This document shows, piece after piece, positions 53,177 to 64,000 of a stretch of DNA of 64,000 nucleotides; within the stretch, counting starts at the first letter, position 1; each line of letters opens with the position of its first letter. The notes beneath the pieces are model-generated. The model did not search any database, was not told the origin of the DNA, and saw only the letters and a program-made list of their open reading frames with translations. Where the stretch lies: positions 239,113 to 303,112 of the forward strand of contig NZ_VFIO01000005.1 in the NCBI RefSeq assembly GCF_007858365.1, written 5' to 3'. The stretch comes from Pseudomonas saxonica (GTDB lineage: Bacteria; Pseudomonadota; Gammaproteobacteria; Pseudomonadales; Pseudomonadaceae). The position numbers were made by a program, and so were the translations under genes.

Positions 53177-53968
53177 GTGAAAAGCAAACTCAAGCTCCAC
53201 GGGTTCAATAACCTGACAAAGACCTTGAGCTTCAACATCTATGACATCTGCTACGCGGAAACCCCGCAAGACCAGCAGGCATACGTTGAGTACATCAATC
53301 AAGAGTACGATGCAGAACGCCTGACGCAGATCCTTACAGATGTGGTTGATATCATTGGTGCCAACATCCTGAACATCGCTCGTCAGGATTACGATCCCCA
53401 GGGCGCCAGCGTGACAATTCTGATTTCAGAGCAGCCGGTGATTCCGACCGAAAGCCAAATTGAAGAATCCCCAGGTCCGCTGCCCGAGACCATTCTGGCT
53501 CACCTCGACAAAAGTCATATCACGGTGCATACCTATCCGGAAATTCATCCGGTCGATGGGATTGCGACGTTCCGTGTGGATATTGATGTGTCGACGTGCG
53601 GCGTTATTTCACCGCTTAAAGCTCTCAACTATCTGATCCATCAGTTTGATTCAGATATCGTGACTGTCGATTACCGCGTGCGTGGTTTTACCCGTGACGT
53701 TGAAGGTAAAAAGCACTTTATCGATCACGAGATCAATTCAATTCAGAATTACCTTTCTGAAGACACCCGTGACGGTTATCAGATGACCGACGTGAATGTG
53801 TACCAAGAGAACTTGTTCCACACCAAGATGTTGCTTAAAGACTTTGAGCTGGACAACTACTTGTTCGGCGATGCGACCAGCAATCTATCGGTTGAACAAC
53901 GGGCTCAGGTAACCGAGCGCGTGAAGCATGAAATGCTCGAAATCTTTTACGCCAGGAACATGGCGTAA
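53177..53968 (+). CDS. speD: S-adenosylmethionine decarboxylase proenzyme (E. coli type)
   Basis: 263 residues from a GTG start. The autocleavage site is [14 protein letters not shown]113 becomes the pyruvoyl group. [18 protein letters not shown] and [20 protein letters not shown] are conserved. It supplies the aminopropyl donor for spermidine. The 239-bp leader is gene-free. Confidence 0.97.
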   Translation: MKSKLKLHGFNNLTKTLSFNIYDICYAETPQDQQAYVEYINQEYDAERLTQILTDVVDIIGANILNIARQDYDPQGASVTILISEQPVIPTESQIEESPGPLPETILAHLDKSHITVHTYPEIHPVDGIATFRVDIDVSTCGVISPLKALNYLIHQFDSDIVTVDYRVRGFTRDVEGKKHFIDHEINSIQNYLSEDTRDGYQMTDVNVYQENLFHTKMLLKDFELDNYLFGDATSNLSVEQRAQVTERVKHEMLEIFYARNMA

Positions 53969-53983
53969 AATTTCAGCCATTAA

Positions 53984-54016
53984 AAAGGCGACTACCGAAA
54001 GGTAGTCGCCTTTTTT
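53984..54016. terminator. Strong terminator between convergent speD and coq7
   Basis: Stem AAAAGGCGACTACC with loop GAAA pairs with GGTAGTCGCCTTTT, followed by a T-run. It can work for both genes. Confidence 0.93.
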
Positions 54017-54046
54017 GCTTCTGGCGCGACAGATAATGCCTGACCG

Positions 54047-54694
54047 TTAAATGCGGTAGGTACTTTTAGTCATGACTTTGGCCATCAGGCTCATACCAAA
54101 TTTGACTGGCGCGGGAAAGCGGAAGCCACCGGCTTGTAATGCGGATTCAGCATGGTGGGCTTCGTCTATGCGCATTTGCTCAAGAATCGCGCGAGACTTT
54201 TCGTCTTCGGCAGGGAGTTGCTCAAGGTGCTCATTAAGATGTTTGCACACTTGATCTTCGGTCGCTGCTACAAACCCCAGGCTTACTTTGTCGCTAATCA
54301 AACCCGCCACTGCGCCAATCCCGAAAGACATGCCGTAAAACAGAGGGTTTAACACGCTAGGGTGGCTGCCTAATTGGCGAATACGCTGCTCGCACCACGC
54401 CAAGTGATCGATCTCCTCTTCGGCCGCGTGCTCCATTGCTTCGCGTACCTGTGGCAGCTTGGCGGTCAAGGCCTGGCCTTGATACAGCGCTTGGGCGCAG
54501 ACCTCGCCGGTATGGTTAATGCGCATTAATCCGGCAACATGGCGTGCTGCCTTGTCATCCAGCGGGTGCTCGGGTTTTACAATGGCGGGCGACGGGCGGT
54601 GAGGTTGGCCACTGAAGGGCAGCAATGTGCGCATCGCGGTATCGGCTTGTAACAATAGACGGTCAATCGGCGAGTAGTGACGTTGGGTAGTCAT
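54047..54694 (-). CDS. coq7: 2-nonaprenyl-3-methyl-6-methoxy-benzoquinone hydroxylase
   Basis: 215 residues, di-iron ferritin-like fold. Metal ligand motifs [17 protein letters not shown], and [14 protein letters not shown] are seen. Last hydroxylation step in ubiquinone synthesis, the yeast-type enzyme used by pseudomonads instead of UbiF. Confidence 0.97.
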   Translation of the reverse strand: MTTQRHYSPIDRLLLQADTAMRTLLPFSGQPHRPSPAIVKPEHPLDDKAARHVAGLMRINHTGEVCAQALYQGQALTAKLPQVREAMEHAAEEEIDHLAWCEQRIRQLGSHPSVLNPLFYGMSFGIGAVAGLISDKVSLGFVAATEDQVCKHLNEHLEQLPAEDEKSRAILEQMRIDEAHHAESALQAGGFRFPAPVKFGMSLMAKVMTKSTYRI

Positions 54695-54813
54695 GCTTAC
54701 CTCCGGAAAAAATCACGGAGGCCAGTTTACCCCAATCCAGGTGCAAGGGGCTGCACGGGATGTTCTGCAGACGTGGGCGCAGCAGTGCACCCACGGTATG
54801 GCGTAGCGTTCAA

Positions 54814-55152
54814 TCAGCCCGGCGGCCAGTTCATCTGGCGTTGACCCAGAACGTGCATATGGATGTGGTAGACCGTTTGACCGCCTTTTTCATTGCAGTT
54901 CATTACCACCCGGAACCCGTCTTCGCAGCCCAGCTCTTTGGCGAGCCGTTGGGCAGTGAACAGGATATGCCCTGCCAGTGGCTTGTCCTCTTCGGTCAGG
55001 TCGTTGAGGGTACGGATTGGTTTTTTGGGGATAACCAAAAAATGAATCGGTGCTTGTGGAGCTATATCGTGAAAAGCGAGTACTTGATCATCTTCATAGA
55101 TGATCTTTGCAGGTATTTCACGGTTGATAATCTTGGTAAACAGGGTATCCAA
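54814..55152 (-). CDS. Histidine triad (HIT) family protein, HINT-like
   Basis: 112 residues. The triad YHIHMHVLG (H96, H98, H100) is intact. FHDIAPQAPIHFLVIPKKPI is typical of HinT purine nucleotide phosphoramidases. Single small gene in the coq7-SDR interval. Confidence 0.95.
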   Translation of the reverse strand: MDTLFTKIINREIPAKIIYEDDQVLAFHDIAPQAPIHFLVIPKKPIRTLNDLTEEDKPLAGHILFTAQRLAKELGCEDGFRVVMNCNEKGGQTVYHIHMHVLGQRQMNWPPG

Positions 55153-55218
55153 AGCAGTGTCTCCGTGAGTGAAGTCCGGTCTGAGTGTACTCAGCAGAGC
55201 GAGTTACGCCCAGTCGCG

Positions 55219-56007
55219 TTAACGGGGGCAATAGGATTTGTTCACAGAGGCCGCTATTTTTCGTGTCATCCATCGTGTCAGCACACGCGGGATGCGTGTT
55301 AGCCAGCGATTACGTCGACCCGGAATAATGAGTGCTTTGTTTTTTTCCAGCGCGCGCACCGTGTAAAGCGCAACTTCTTCGGGGGTCATACAAGCGGAAT
55401 TTTGCTTGATCGCCTCTGCATTCATCTTGGACGCTTCAAAAAAGCCAGTACGGGTAATGCCAGGGCAAAGCACCGATACTTTGATGCCCGTTTTCTTTAC
55501 TTCCTCACGTAAACCTTCGGAAAAGTGCAGGACATACGCTTTACTTGCGTAGTACGTGCTCAGCCACGGACCAGGCTGAAAGGCCGCGATGGAAGACACA
55601 TTGAGAATTTGCCCACCGCCTTGCACCGCCATCATATTGCCGATTGCGTGACACAACCGGGTAAGCGCGAGGATGTTAAGTTCGATCAGGTCTTGTTCCG
55701 CGCTCCAGTCATGCGCCAGGAAGGGGCCACAGGTGCCAATGCCAGCACAATTGACCAGCAGGTCGATCTGACGATCACCTTCTTCAAGTTCCAGCAGAAA
55801 GCCCGAGAGACGCAACGGTTCGCCCAGATCGCAGGCCCGGAACAACACCTCGACGCCGAAACGTTGGGTCAGCTCGAGCGCAATGCTTTCGAGTGCGTCA
55901 CGTTGGCGAGCCACTAAAATCAGGCTGCGGCCACGGCGTGCCAAGGCTTCAGCCAAGGCCAGGCCGATACCGCTGGAAGCACCAGTGATTAAAGCGTAAC
56001 GGGTCAT
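55219..56007 (-). CDS. Short-chain dehydrogenase/reductase
   Basis: Start at ATG 56007, with GGAGAA 6 bp upstream. 262 residues: TGASSGIG (8-15), NVSS around S139, and Y152-x3-K156, so the active site is complete. Substrate unknown. A C-terminal basic tail may be a membrane-anchoring stretch as in other SDR groups. Confidence 0.92.
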   Translation of the reverse strand: MTRYALITGASSGIGLALAEALARRGRSLILVARQRDALESIALELTQRFGVEVLFRACDLGEPLRLSGFLLELEEGDRQIDLLVNCAGIGTCGPFLAHDWSAEQDLIELNILALTRLCHAIGNMMAVQGGGQILNVSSIAAFQPGPWLSTYYASKAYVLHFSEGLREEVKKTGIKVSVLCPGITRTGFFEASKMNAEAIKQNSACMTPEEVALYTVRALEKNKALIIPGRRNRWLTRIPRVLTRWMTRKIAASVNKSYCPR

Positions 56008-56083
56008 GCTGTTCTCCATCGCAACGGTGCTGTCCGGTGACAATGACGTCCCTGGCGTTAACGCGTTCTTAAAGAAACAGAGT

Positions 56084-56599
56084 CTACAGGCTCAAGCTGT
56101 TCACTGCGCTGATGAAAATGTAGGCCAGTGGAGAGGTTGCAATTGCACCAATGCCGGCAATGAATACACAGTAGATGAAGACAAAAATCGAGCCTACGAT
56201 TTTAACTGTCCGGCTGTTTGGCGGAGGAGGGGCTCCAAAGCGATTCGAGCCTGGGGTGCCAGGCATCACTACCGCCATGATTCCGAAGATCAGGTTGGCG
56301 ATAGGCACCAGTTGGAATAGCAACATCCACGCGGAATAATTTAAGTCGTGCAAGCGTTGAGCGGTAATTCTGATGCTAAATATTACATAAAGAATAGATC
56401 CGACCCCGATAATCCCGAGAGAAATGATCGGCGACTGCAATCCCATCAAAAGACCAACTGAGCATAAGGACAGATAAATTAATGCCAAGCCCAGTTGCCA
56501 AACGATAAGGCGTAAACGTCCTATCCGAGCTTCAAAGCCAAGAAACTCCAGTTTTGCGTACTGCACTTCAGGGGGCGTTTGCAGGTCATGTTCTGACAT
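56084..56599 (-). CDS. DUF805 membrane protein
   Basis: 171 residues, four hydrophobic segments. RLHDLNYSAWMLLFQLVPIANLI and MPGTPGSNRFGAPPP are the DUF805 hallmark. An inner membrane protein of unknown role. Confidence 0.92.
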   Translation of the reverse strand: MSEHDLQTPPEVQYAKLEFLGFEARIGRLRLIVWQLGLALIYLSLCSVGLLMGLQSPIISLGIIGVGSILYVIFSIRITAQRLHDLNYSAWMLLFQLVPIANLIFGIMAVVMPGTPGSNRFGAPPPPNSRTVKIVGSIFVFIYCVFIAGIGAIATSPLAYIFISAVNSLSL

Positions 56600-56636
56600 C
56601 TAGGCTTCCTTGTTACTGGGGGAGATTTATCGTTCA

Positions 56637-56664
56637 AAAAAAAGCCCGCCTAAAGGGCGGGCTC
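56637..56664 (-). terminator. Terminator after the nitronate monooxygenase gene
   Basis: Stem AGCCCGCC / GGCGGGCT with an A-run at its left, which reads as a T-run on the minus strand. It lies 19 bp after the stop of the gene above. Confidence 0.88.
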
Positions 56665-56682
56665 AGAGTCTCAATAAGATGC

Positions 56683-57642
56683 TTAGCAATCAGGAAGTCG
56701 ATTCACCCGCTTTATAGCTTCGCGGTATTCCGTATCGAGTCGAGTGATCAACTGCTGCGTAGTAGGCACATCATTGATGGCACCTACGCCTTGGCCAGCA
56801 GACCAAACGGTCTTCCATGCTTTTGCTTCGTCGTTGAGTGGTTTGAGCCGGGTACCGGTGCTGCTCTCGCTTTTAACTTGCAATGTGGCGAGGTCAAAGC
56901 CTGCATTTTCGAGGCTTTGGCGCATGAAACTTGCCGGTACACCCGAAACGGCAGCAGTGTGAACGATGTCGACTGCTCGGGATGTCAGAACCATTTGTTT
57001 GTATTCGTCAGGTGCATGACTTTCTTGTGTAGCTATAAACCGCGTGCCTAAGTAGGCAAGATCCGCCCCGATGACTTGTGCCGCCAAGATCTCGTGGCCA
57101 TGGTTCAAACAACCCGCAAGCAACACCGTTTTGTCGAAGAATTGGCGAATTTCAGCCACCAGGGCAAAAGGGCTCCATGTGCCTGCATGTCCGCCCGCCC
57201 CTGCCGCCACGGCGATCAAGCCATCGACTCCTGCTTCAGCGGCCTTCTCGGCATGGCGTCGGGTAGTGACGTCGTGGAACACCAGGCCACCATAGCTGTG
57301 AACAGCATCTACAACTTCTTTCACTGCACCCAGGCTGGTGATGACAATGGGGACTTTGTGCTCGATACAGATCGCCAGATCAGCCTGTAGGCGCGGGTTG
57401 CTGTTATGCACAATCAGGTTAACCGCGTAGGGCGCTGGATTTTTCAATGAGGCCAGTCCCGCTTCAATTTCCTCCAGCCATGCCTTGAAACCACTGCCCT
57501 CGCGTTGATTGAGTGCAGGGAAACTGCCTACAACGCCATTAGCGCAACAGGCCAGCACGAGTTCTGGGTTGGAAATCAGAAACATGGGGGCTGCCACTAC
57601 CGGCAGACGCAAGCATTGTTCAAGCTGGACGGGCAGTGACAT
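56683..57642 (-). CDS. Nitronate monooxygenase (2-nitropropane dioxygenase family)
   Basis: 319 residues, FMN-binding TIM barrel: VVAAPMFLISNPELV at the start, DGLIAVAAGAGGHAG and the catalytic His of HAGT-type segment in the middle. It oxidises alkyl nitronates; other flavin roles are possible. Confidence 0.9.
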   Translation of the reverse strand: MSLPVQLEQCLRLPVVAAPMFLISNPELVLACCANGVVGSFPALNQREGSGFKAWLEEIEAGLASLKNPAPYAVNLIVHNSNPRLQADLAICIEHKVPIVITSLGAVKEVVDAVHSYGGLVFHDVTTRRHAEKAAEAGVDGLIAVAAGAGGHAGTWSPFALVAEIRQFFDKTVLLAGCLNHGHEILAAQVIGADLAYLGTRFIATQESHAPDEYKQMVLTSRAVDIVHTAAVSGVPASFMRQSLENAGFDLATLQVKSESSTGTRLKPLNDEAKAWKTVWSAGQGVGAINDVPTTQQLITRLDTEYREAIKRVNRLPDC

Positions 57643-57666
57643 TGAAGACCTCGCAGAAGGGGGGGG

Positions 57667-58092
57667 TTAGAACGGTTTGACCACCACCAGAATGACGATA
57701 GCAATCAAGAACAGCACCGGTACTTCATTGAACCATCTATAGAACACATGGCTACGAGTGTTTTCGCCACGGGCAAAGCGTTTTACCTGTGCGCCACACA
57801 TGTGGTGGTAACCGATGAGCAGAAATACCAGCGTCAGTTTGGCGTGCATCCACCCTTGGCTGAGGAAGCCTGGAGCAAGGTAGAGCAGCCAGCCGCCGAA
57901 GATGAGTGTGGCGATCATTGCTGGGCCCATGATGCCGCGATACAGCTTGCGCTCCATCAGGCTGAATCGCTCTTTGCTGACAGAGTCTTCGCTTTGAGCG
58001 TGGTAAACAAACAGGCGTGGTAAGTAAAACAGCCCGGCAAACCAACAGACGATGCTGATGATATGAAAGGCCTTGAGCCATAGATAAAGCAT
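57667..58092 (-). CDS. hemJ: Protoporphyrinogen IX oxidase HemJ
   Basis: 141 residues, four membrane helices. LKAFHIISIVCWFAGLFYLPRLFVYH carries the conserved His and Arg residues of HemJ. Heme biosynthesis in bacteria lacking HemG. Divergent from argC. Confidence 0.88.
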   Translation of the reverse strand: MLYLWLKAFHIISIVCWFAGLFYLPRLFVYHAQSEDSVSKERFSLMERKLYRGIMGPAMIATLIFGGWLLYLAPGFLSQGWMHAKLTLVFLLIGYHHMCGAQVKRFARGENTRSHVFYRWFNEVPVLFLIAIVILVVVKPF

Positions 58093-58225
58093 TTTTAGTT
58101 ATTCCCAGGTTCACGGTAGGGCAAATAGTAGTAGTAGAGCGCCCGGGAGTCACCTTGGCAGTTGTCGCATGGGCGCTCTGTCCCTATTATCAGAGGCTTT
58201 CCAGTTGTTTCGTTGAGGGCAGGTT

Positions 58226-59260
58226 ATGGTCAAGGTCGGTATTGTCGGCGGCACGGGTTACACCGGAGTCGAATTACTGCGTTTGCTGGCTCAGCATCCC
58301 CAGGCTGAGGTGGTTGTCATCACTTCTCGATCTGAAGCGGGCCTGCCAGTTGCCGATATGTATCCCAACCTGCGCGGTCATTACGACGGCTTGGCTTTCA
58401 GTGTCCCGGATACACAAACGCTGGCTGCCTGTGATGTTGTGTTTTTCGCCACGCCCCACGGCGTCGCCCATGCGTTGGCAGGTGAACTACTGGCAGCAGG
58501 CACCAAGGTAATCGATCTTTCCGCCGATTTCCGTTTGCAGAACGCGGATGAGTGGGCCAAGTGGTACGGTCAGCCGCACGGTGCACCTGAGTTGTTGAAG
58601 GAAGCGGTTTACGGTCTTCCAGAGGTTAATCGCGAGCAAATCAAGCAAGCTCGATTGATTGCTGTGCCGGGCTGTTATCCAACGGCAACTCAATTGGGTT
58701 TCCTGCCATTGCTGGAAGCAGGGCTGGCCAATACCTCCATGCTCATTGCTGACTGTAAGTCCGGTGTAAGTGGCGCAGGACGTGGTGCCAGCGTGGGTTC
58801 GTTATATGCCGAAACGTCAGAGAGCATGAAGGCCTACGCCGTTAAAGGGCATCGGCATTTACCCGAGATTCGTCAGGGCTTGCGCCGTGCAGCCGGTAAG
58901 GATGTCGGCTTGACCTTTGTGCCGCATTTGACCCCGATGATCCGTGGTATTCACTCCACGCTCTACGCGACGGTGGTTGACCATGCTGTCGACCTGCAAG
59001 CTTTGTTCGAGAAGCGCTACGCCAATGAGCCTTTTGTCGACGTGATGCCTGCGGGCAGTCATCCGGAAACCCGTAGTGTTCGGGGTGCCAACGTATGTCG
59101 GATTGCGGTACATCGTCCGCAAGGAGGAGATCTGGTTGTCGTGCTGTCGGTTATCGATAACCTGGTCAAAGGGGCTTCGGGTCAGGCTGTTCAGAACATG
59201 AATATCCTGTTCGGTCTTGACGAGCGTCTTGGCCTTTCTCATGCAGGGATGTTGCCTTAG
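58226..59260 (+). CDS. argC: N-acetyl-gamma-glutamyl-phosphate reductase
   Basis: 344 residues. NADP-binding [17 protein letters not shown] and catalytic C150 ([12 protein letters not shown]) are intact. Third step of arginine synthesis. Confidence 0.98.
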   Translation: MVKVGIVGGTGYTGVELLRLLAQHPQAEVVVITSRSEAGLPVADMYPNLRGHYDGLAFSVPDTQTLAACDVVFFATPHGVAHALAGELLAAGTKVIDLSADFRLQNADEWAKWYGQPHGAPELLKEAVYGLPEVNREQIKQARLIAVPGCYPTATQLGFLPLLEAGLANTSMLIADCKSGVSGAGRGASVGSLYAETSESMKAYAVKGHRHLPEIRQGLRRAAGKDVGLTFVPHLTPMIRGIHSTLYATVVDHAVDLQALFEKRYANEPFVDVMPAGSHPETRSVRGANVCRIAVHRPQGGDLVVVLSVIDNLVKGASGQAVQNMNILFGLDERLGLSHAGMLP

Positions 59261-59261
59261 A

Positions 59262-59320
59262 AGCAGCTGCAAGCTGCTAGGGAAGAGAATTTTCGGTTTC
59301 TAGCTTGCAGCTTGTTGCTG
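59262..59320. repeat. Inverted repeat with AGCTGCAAGCT core, copy 2
   Basis: Arms AGCAGCTGCAAGCTGCTA (59262-59279) and TAGCTTGCAGCTTGTTGCT (59301-59319) pair with small gaps, sharing the core of the repeat at 23115. It lies after the argC stop. Confidence 0.7.
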
Positions 59321-59423
59321 AAAACTTGCCGCTGCTCTTCAAATAGTTGACCGCTTTTCTGGGAGAAGCGGATAATGCGCGTCATCACGCATTATGGCGG
59401 CACAGCGCCGGGAGATAGTCAGC

Positions 59424-59774
59424 ATGAGCGTCGAATCCTTCACCCCCATGGCTTTGCAATTCACTGAAGGTGCTGCGCACAAGGTGAAGAGCCTGGTCGA
59501 TGAAGAGGGTAATGATCGTCTGAAGTTGCGAGTTTTCGTAACGGGCGGCGGTTGTTCCGGTTTTCAATACGGTTTTACTTTCGATGAAGAAGTAGCCGAT
59601 GACGACACCATTGTTGAGCGCGAGGGCGTTAGCTTGGTGGTTGACCCAATGAGCTTCCAATACTTGGCAGGTGCCGAGGTGGATTATCAGGAAGGTCTGG
59701 AAGGCTCTCGTTTCGTAATCAAAAACCCTAATGCCACCACTACTTGTGGTTGTGGGTCTTCGTTTTCGATCTGA
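59424..59774 (+). CDS. erpA: Iron-sulfur cluster insertion protein ErpA
   Basis: Start at ATG 59424, 7 bp after GGAGAT; 116 residues. Conserved cysteines C44 (GGGCSG), C108 and C110 (TCGCG) are all present. A-type carrier for Fe-S clusters, essential for respiratory growth. Confidence 0.96.
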   Translation: MSVESFTPMALQFTEGAAHKVKSLVDEEGNDRLKLRVFVTGGGCSGFQYGFTFDEEVADDDTIVEREGVSLVVDPMSFQYLAGAEVDYQEGLEGSRFVIKNPNATTTCGCGSSFSI

Positions 59775-59798
59775 TTGCACAGAGTAGGTGTCACACTC

Positions 59799-59825
59799 AA
59801 CGCCGCGTAGATTCGCGGCGTTTTG
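59799..59825. terminator. Terminator between convergent erpA and anmK
   Basis: Stem AACGCCGCG / CGCGGCGTT with loop TAGATT, then a T-run on the plus strand. It can also serve anmK. Confidence 0.92.
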
Positions 59826-59851
59826 CTAACTGGCCTTTAGTGGGCACGGTG

Positions 59852-60946
<1,095 letters not shown>

Positions 60947-62338
60947 TTAGCGCTTGCTCGAGGCCAGGAGGGTGGCCTTTTCCTGATTCATGCGAGCCAT
61001 CAATGGCTGGCTTTGCTGCAGGAAGCGCGTGCGTTCTGCTTTCGCTATCGGATCAGACATGGGTAGCTTTTGGCCAAGAGGATCAACGTGTACGCCGTTG
61101 ACCTGGAACTCGTAATGCAAATGAGGGCCAGTCGAAAGTCCAGTTGTTCCGATGTAGCCAATCACTTGGCCTTGCTTCACGGAGCCGCCCGTCTTCACGC
61201 CTTTGGCAAAGCCTTGCATGTGGCCATAAAGCGTACGGTAAGTATTGCCATGCTGAATGATGATGGTGTTGCCGTAGCCGCCACGGCGTCCCGCCAGGAG
61301 TACCTTGCCGTCACCGGTTGCTTTGATTGGCGTGCCACGTGGGGCTGCGTAATCGACGCCCTTGTGAGCACGAATCTTGTTAAGAATTGGATGTTTGCGA
61401 CCTGCTGAGAAACGCGAGCTGATTCGGGCGAAATCCACAGGTGTGCGGATGAAGGCCTTGCGCATGCTGTTGCCATCAGCGGTGTAGTAATTGCTTGTGC
61501 CCTGTTTGTTGGTATAGCGCACTGCTGTAAAGGTTTTGCCGCGGTTGGTAAAACGGGCAGAAAGAATGTTCCCAGTGCCTACGGTTTTACCGTTGACGAC
61601 CTTCTGTTCATAGATCACTTCAAACTGATCGCCAGGGCGAATGTCCTGAGCGAAATCAATGTCGTAGCCGAATACCTTGGCCATATCCATTGTCAGGCTG
61701 TGAGGTAATCCTGCGCGTTGGCCAGATGCAGAAAGGGAGCTGGTAATGACGCCGTGCACATAAGCAGAGCGTACTGTCGGCAATGTCGTTACACGACGAA
61801 ATGAATAGCCTTTAGGGGTTTTGCTGAGGGTTATGGTTTCAAGGTCGCTAACTTGGCTGTGAAGGTTGTTCAGCTGGCCGTCTGGGGTCATTTCGAACTC
61901 GAGCTTTTGCCCGTGTTTCAATTGGCTGAACTGCTTGGCTTGCTTGTCGCTGGCCAGAATTTCATGCACTGCAGACGCAGGCAGGCCGACTTTCTCGAAA
62001 AGCGTAGAGAGCGTATCGCCTTTGGCTACGAGGACTTCGCGGTGGCTGGGAGATTTGTCTTCTTCAGCTTTAACCGTGGAGTTTTGAGGCGGGTCAATTT
62101 CGGCAAATGGAGTCGGACTCACTTCATTTGTGGCTTGAACGAGATCGGAAGCGTCTTGTTCTTGTGTCAGTTGCTCAGCAGGGCTTTCCAGCTCAAGGCT
62201 GAGGTTCGTTCTTTTGGCTTCAACTTCGCTGGAAGGAAATACCAGCAAAGCCAAGCTTAGAAGGGCGGCGATACCACTTGCTGCGAGCAGGTGGGTCTTC
62301 GGATAAAGCGGTGGCGCTTTAGGCGGCTGACTGGTCAT
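60947..62338 (-). CDS. Peptidoglycan DD-metalloendopeptidase family protein (M23)
   Basis: Start at ATG 62338 (MTSQPPKAPPLYPKTHLLA); 463 residues. A single N-terminal membrane anchor (about 18-35), an OapA/LysM-like segment (VLVAKGDTLSTLFEKVGLP), and a C-terminal M23 peptidase with HKGVDYAAPRGTPI and HLHYEF. It likely cuts peptide cross-links like E. coli MepM. Only 3 bp before anmK. Confidence 0.95.
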   Translation of the reverse strand: MTSQPPKAPPLYPKTHLLAASGIAALLSLALLVFPSSEVEAKRTNLSLELESPAEQLTQEQDASDLVQATNEVSPTPFAEIDPPQNSTVKAEEDKSPSHREVLVAKGDTLSTLFEKVGLPASAVHEILASDKQAKQFSQLKHGQKLEFEMTPDGQLNNLHSQVSDLETITLSKTPKGYSFRRVTTLPTVRSAYVHGVITSSLSASGQRAGLPHSLTMDMAKVFGYDIDFAQDIRPGDQFEVIYEQKVVNGKTVGTGNILSARFTNRGKTFTAVRYTNKQGTSNYYTADGNSMRKAFIRTPVDFARISSRFSAGRKHPILNKIRAHKGVDYAAPRGTPIKATGDGKVLLAGRRGGYGNTIIIQHGNTYRTLYGHMQGFAKGVKTGGSVKQGQVIGYIGTTGLSTGPHLHYEFQVNGVHVDPLGQKLPMSDPIAKAERTRFLQQSQPLMARMNQEKATLLASSKR

Positions 62339-62549
62339 AGATAATTTGACTTTGAATAAAGGATGAATTGGAAAAGATGACTGGCACGGTGAAGATGAAA
62401 TAACTGTATAAAATATAACCAAATCACCCTTGAAGCAAGTCTACGAGCTATTCACCGACGGATAGTGGGCCGTATGCCGGTCAAAACTTGTAATTAGTCT
62501 CTGATCTTGTATGTTGGTTCCCTTTGAATTTGAGCCTTACGGGTCTGAT

Positions 62550-63749
62550 ATGAAGTCGGTAGAAGAGCAGCTAGCGCTAATAAAGCGTGGTGCCGAAGAG
62601 GTACTGGTCGAGTCTGAATTGGTTGAGAAGCTCAAGCGCGGTCAGCCGTTGCGTATTAAGGCTGGATTCGACCCTACAGCACCGGATCTGCACTTGGGGC
62701 ACACCGTACTGATTAATAAGCTGCGTCAGTTCCAGGAGCTGGGTCATCACGTGATTTTCCTTATAGGGGATTTCACCGGGATGATTGGCGATCCAAGCGG
62801 GAAAAGTGCTACGCGTCCGCCGTTGACGCGAGAGCAAGTGCTCGATAATGCCGAGACGTACAAGACCCAAGTATTCAAGATTCTTGATCCTGCCAAAACC
62901 GAGGTGGCTTTTAACTCCACCTGGATGGATCAAATGAAGCCAGCAGACTTCATTCGTCTTACCTCTCAATACACCGTTGCTCGTATGCTTGAGCGCGACG
63001 ATTTTGATAAGCGCTACACCACTAATCAGCCTATCGCTATTCATGAGTTCCTTTATCCGCTTGTACAGGGTTATGACTCTGTGGCTTTAAAGGCAGATGT
63101 GGAGCTTGGTGGTACGGATCAGAAATTCAACTTGCTGATGGGGCGTGAGCTGCAGCGTGGCTACGGCCAGGAAGCACAGTGCATTGTGACAATGCCTCTG
63201 CTTGAAGGGTTGGATGGCGTCAAGAAGATGTCCAAGTCCTTGGGTAACTATGTCGGTATCCAGGAGGCGCCAGGTGTGATGTACAGCAAGCTGGTTTCCA
63301 TACCTGATGCTCTGATGTGGCGCTACTTTGAACTGTTGAGCTTTCGTTCCATGGACGAAATCAATGCATTCAAGGCTGAGGTCGACGCCGGTGCTAACCC
63401 TCGTGATATCAAGATCAAGCTGGCTGAAGAAATTGTGGCTCGCTTCCATGGGGAAGAGGCTGCTGCCAATGCGCACCGTGGTGCCGGCAATCGCATGAAA
63501 GATGGCGAGCTGCCTGATGATCTGCCAGAGGTTGAGCTGACTGCTTCTGAGGATATGCCGATTGCCGCCGTCCTTAATAAGGCGGGGCTGGTGAAGAATT
63601 CTGCCGTGGCGCGAGACCTGCTGGGGTCGGGTGGTGTGCGTATAGATGGTGAGGTTGTTGATCGCACCTATATATATGTACTGGGCTCGACTCATGTGTG
63701 TCAGGCCGGCAAGAAGGCTTTTGCGCGCATCACGCTAAAAGCGGAGTAA
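62550..63749 (+). CDS. tyrS: Tyrosyl-tRNA synthetase
   Basis: Start at ATG 62550 ([14 protein letters not shown]), giving 399 residues. HIGH-type motif HLGH (48-51), KMSKS (226-230), C-terminal S4 RNA-binding domain. Charges tRNA-Tyr. Divergent from the M23 gene, and upstream of an rRNA promoter. Confidence 0.98.
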   Translation: MKSVEEQLALIKRGAEEVLVESELVEKLKRGQPLRIKAGFDPTAPDLHLGHTVLINKLRQFQELGHHVIFLIGDFTGMIGDPSGKSATRPPLTREQVLDNAETYKTQVFKILDPAKTEVAFNSTWMDQMKPADFIRLTSQYTVARMLERDDFDKRYTTNQPIAIHEFLYPLVQGYDSVALKADVELGGTDQKFNLLMGRELQRGYGQEAQCIVTMPLLEGLDGVKKMSKSLGNYVGIQEAPGVMYSKLVSIPDALMWRYFELLSFRSMDEINAFKAEVDAGANPRDIKIKLAEEIVARFHGEEAAANAHRGAGNRMKDGELPDDLPEVELTASEDMPIAAVLNKAGLVKNSAVARDLLGSGGVRIDGEVVDRTYIYVLGSTHVCQAGKKAFARITLKAE

Positions 63750-63759
63750 GGCTGGTTCA

Positions 63760-63790
63760 GGGTTAATTGATAGGTTTGATCAATTAACCC
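63760..63790 (+). terminator. tyrS terminator hairpin
   Basis: 12-bp perfect stem GGGTTAATTGAT / ATCAATTAACCC with a 7-nt loop, ending immediately before the -35 box of the next promoter. Confidence 0.75.
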
Positions 63791-63825
63791 TTGACTCGAA
63801 AGCGCAACTGTCTATAATTCGCCCC
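63791..63825 (+). promoter_or_regulatory. rRNA-type promoter P1
   Basis: -35 TTGACT (63791-63796), 16-bp spacer, -10 TATAAT (63813-63818), and a GC-rich discriminator TCGCCCC, as in stringently controlled rRNA promoters. No 16S sequence is in the window. Confidence 0.8.
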
Positions 63826-63924
63826 ACTTCCGGCGCAGTCGAAACGGAAAACTCCTTGAGTTTCAATGAGTTGTACGGTTTTCGGCAGTGTCAGCTTCAA
63901 GTCATCGAAGCAGGAAATGAGGTG

Positions 63925-63965
63925 TTGACAGCAGCGTGTAAAGCTGTAGAATTCGCCTCCCGCTA
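63925..63965 (+). promoter_or_regulatory. rRNA-type promoter P2
   Basis: -35 TTGACA (63925-63930), 16-bp spacer, -10 TAGAAT (63947-63952), and a C-rich discriminator TCGCCTCCCGC. Tandem to P1 by 134 bp, the usual arrangement before a Pseudomonas 16S gene. Confidence 0.8.
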
Positions 63966-64000
63966 ACGAGAGATCGAAAGCGCAAGTGGTTGATGTTACA

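Overview
The window is a piece of a Pseudomonas chromosome, probably of the P. fluorescens/P. putida lineage. Gene order from rpoD-dnaG-rpsU-tsaD through cca, spoVR-yeaH-prkA, glpE-apaH-apaG-rsmA-pdxA-surA-lptD, amgK-murU, a polyamine-type ABC transporter, rpe-gph-trpEGDC, vfr, speD, coq7, argC, erpA, anmK and tyrS to a ribosomal RNA promoter follows the order I remember for this genus. Family diagnoses come from reading the proteins; no database was searched.

Positions 1 to about 7.9 kb are the right end of a P2/phiCTX-like prophage. A truncated Ogr activator lies at the window edge, so the late genes must be to the left, outside the window. An early operon on the minus strand runs from a Cox-like regulator through a 890-residue toprim primase-helicase to small phage proteins and a terminator. 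The immunity repressor and integrase run the other way toward a CAT-anticodon tRNA, the likely attachment site. Two repeat arrays stand out: about eleven TGTTCCGG/CCGGAACA iterons around an AT-rich stretch (a likely replication origin), and ten tandem CGTTACAG octamers. Between integrase and tRNA sits an AT-rich cargo gene with a C-terminal SH3 domain whose start overlaps the integrase stop; it is the best candidate here for an undescribed function.

From 8 to 36.6 kb the core genome holds a large cyclic-di-GMP enzyme, the macromolecular synthesis genes, tRNA and folate genes, the SpoVR/YeaH/PrkA stress operon, the lptD-surA-pdxA-rsmA-apaG-apaH-glpE group on the minus strand, and the divergent peptidoglycan recycling pair amgK-murU.

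From 36.7 to 45 kb a hybrid histidine kinase with a periplasmic binding domain and its LuxR-type regulator precede a four-gene polyamine-like ABC transporter, separated by a REP doublet and an 18-bp perfect palindrome. A RAYT transposase with its own REP doublet follows.

From 45.3 to 64 kb come rpe-gph-trpEGDC (with a probable trp leader peptide inside the end of gph), vfr, speD, housekeeping genes, and tandem rRNA-type promoters at the right edge. Repeats of several families (REP doublets, a 66-bp long hairpin in two copies, and an AGCTGCAAGCT-cored hairpin in two copies) are scattered between core genes.
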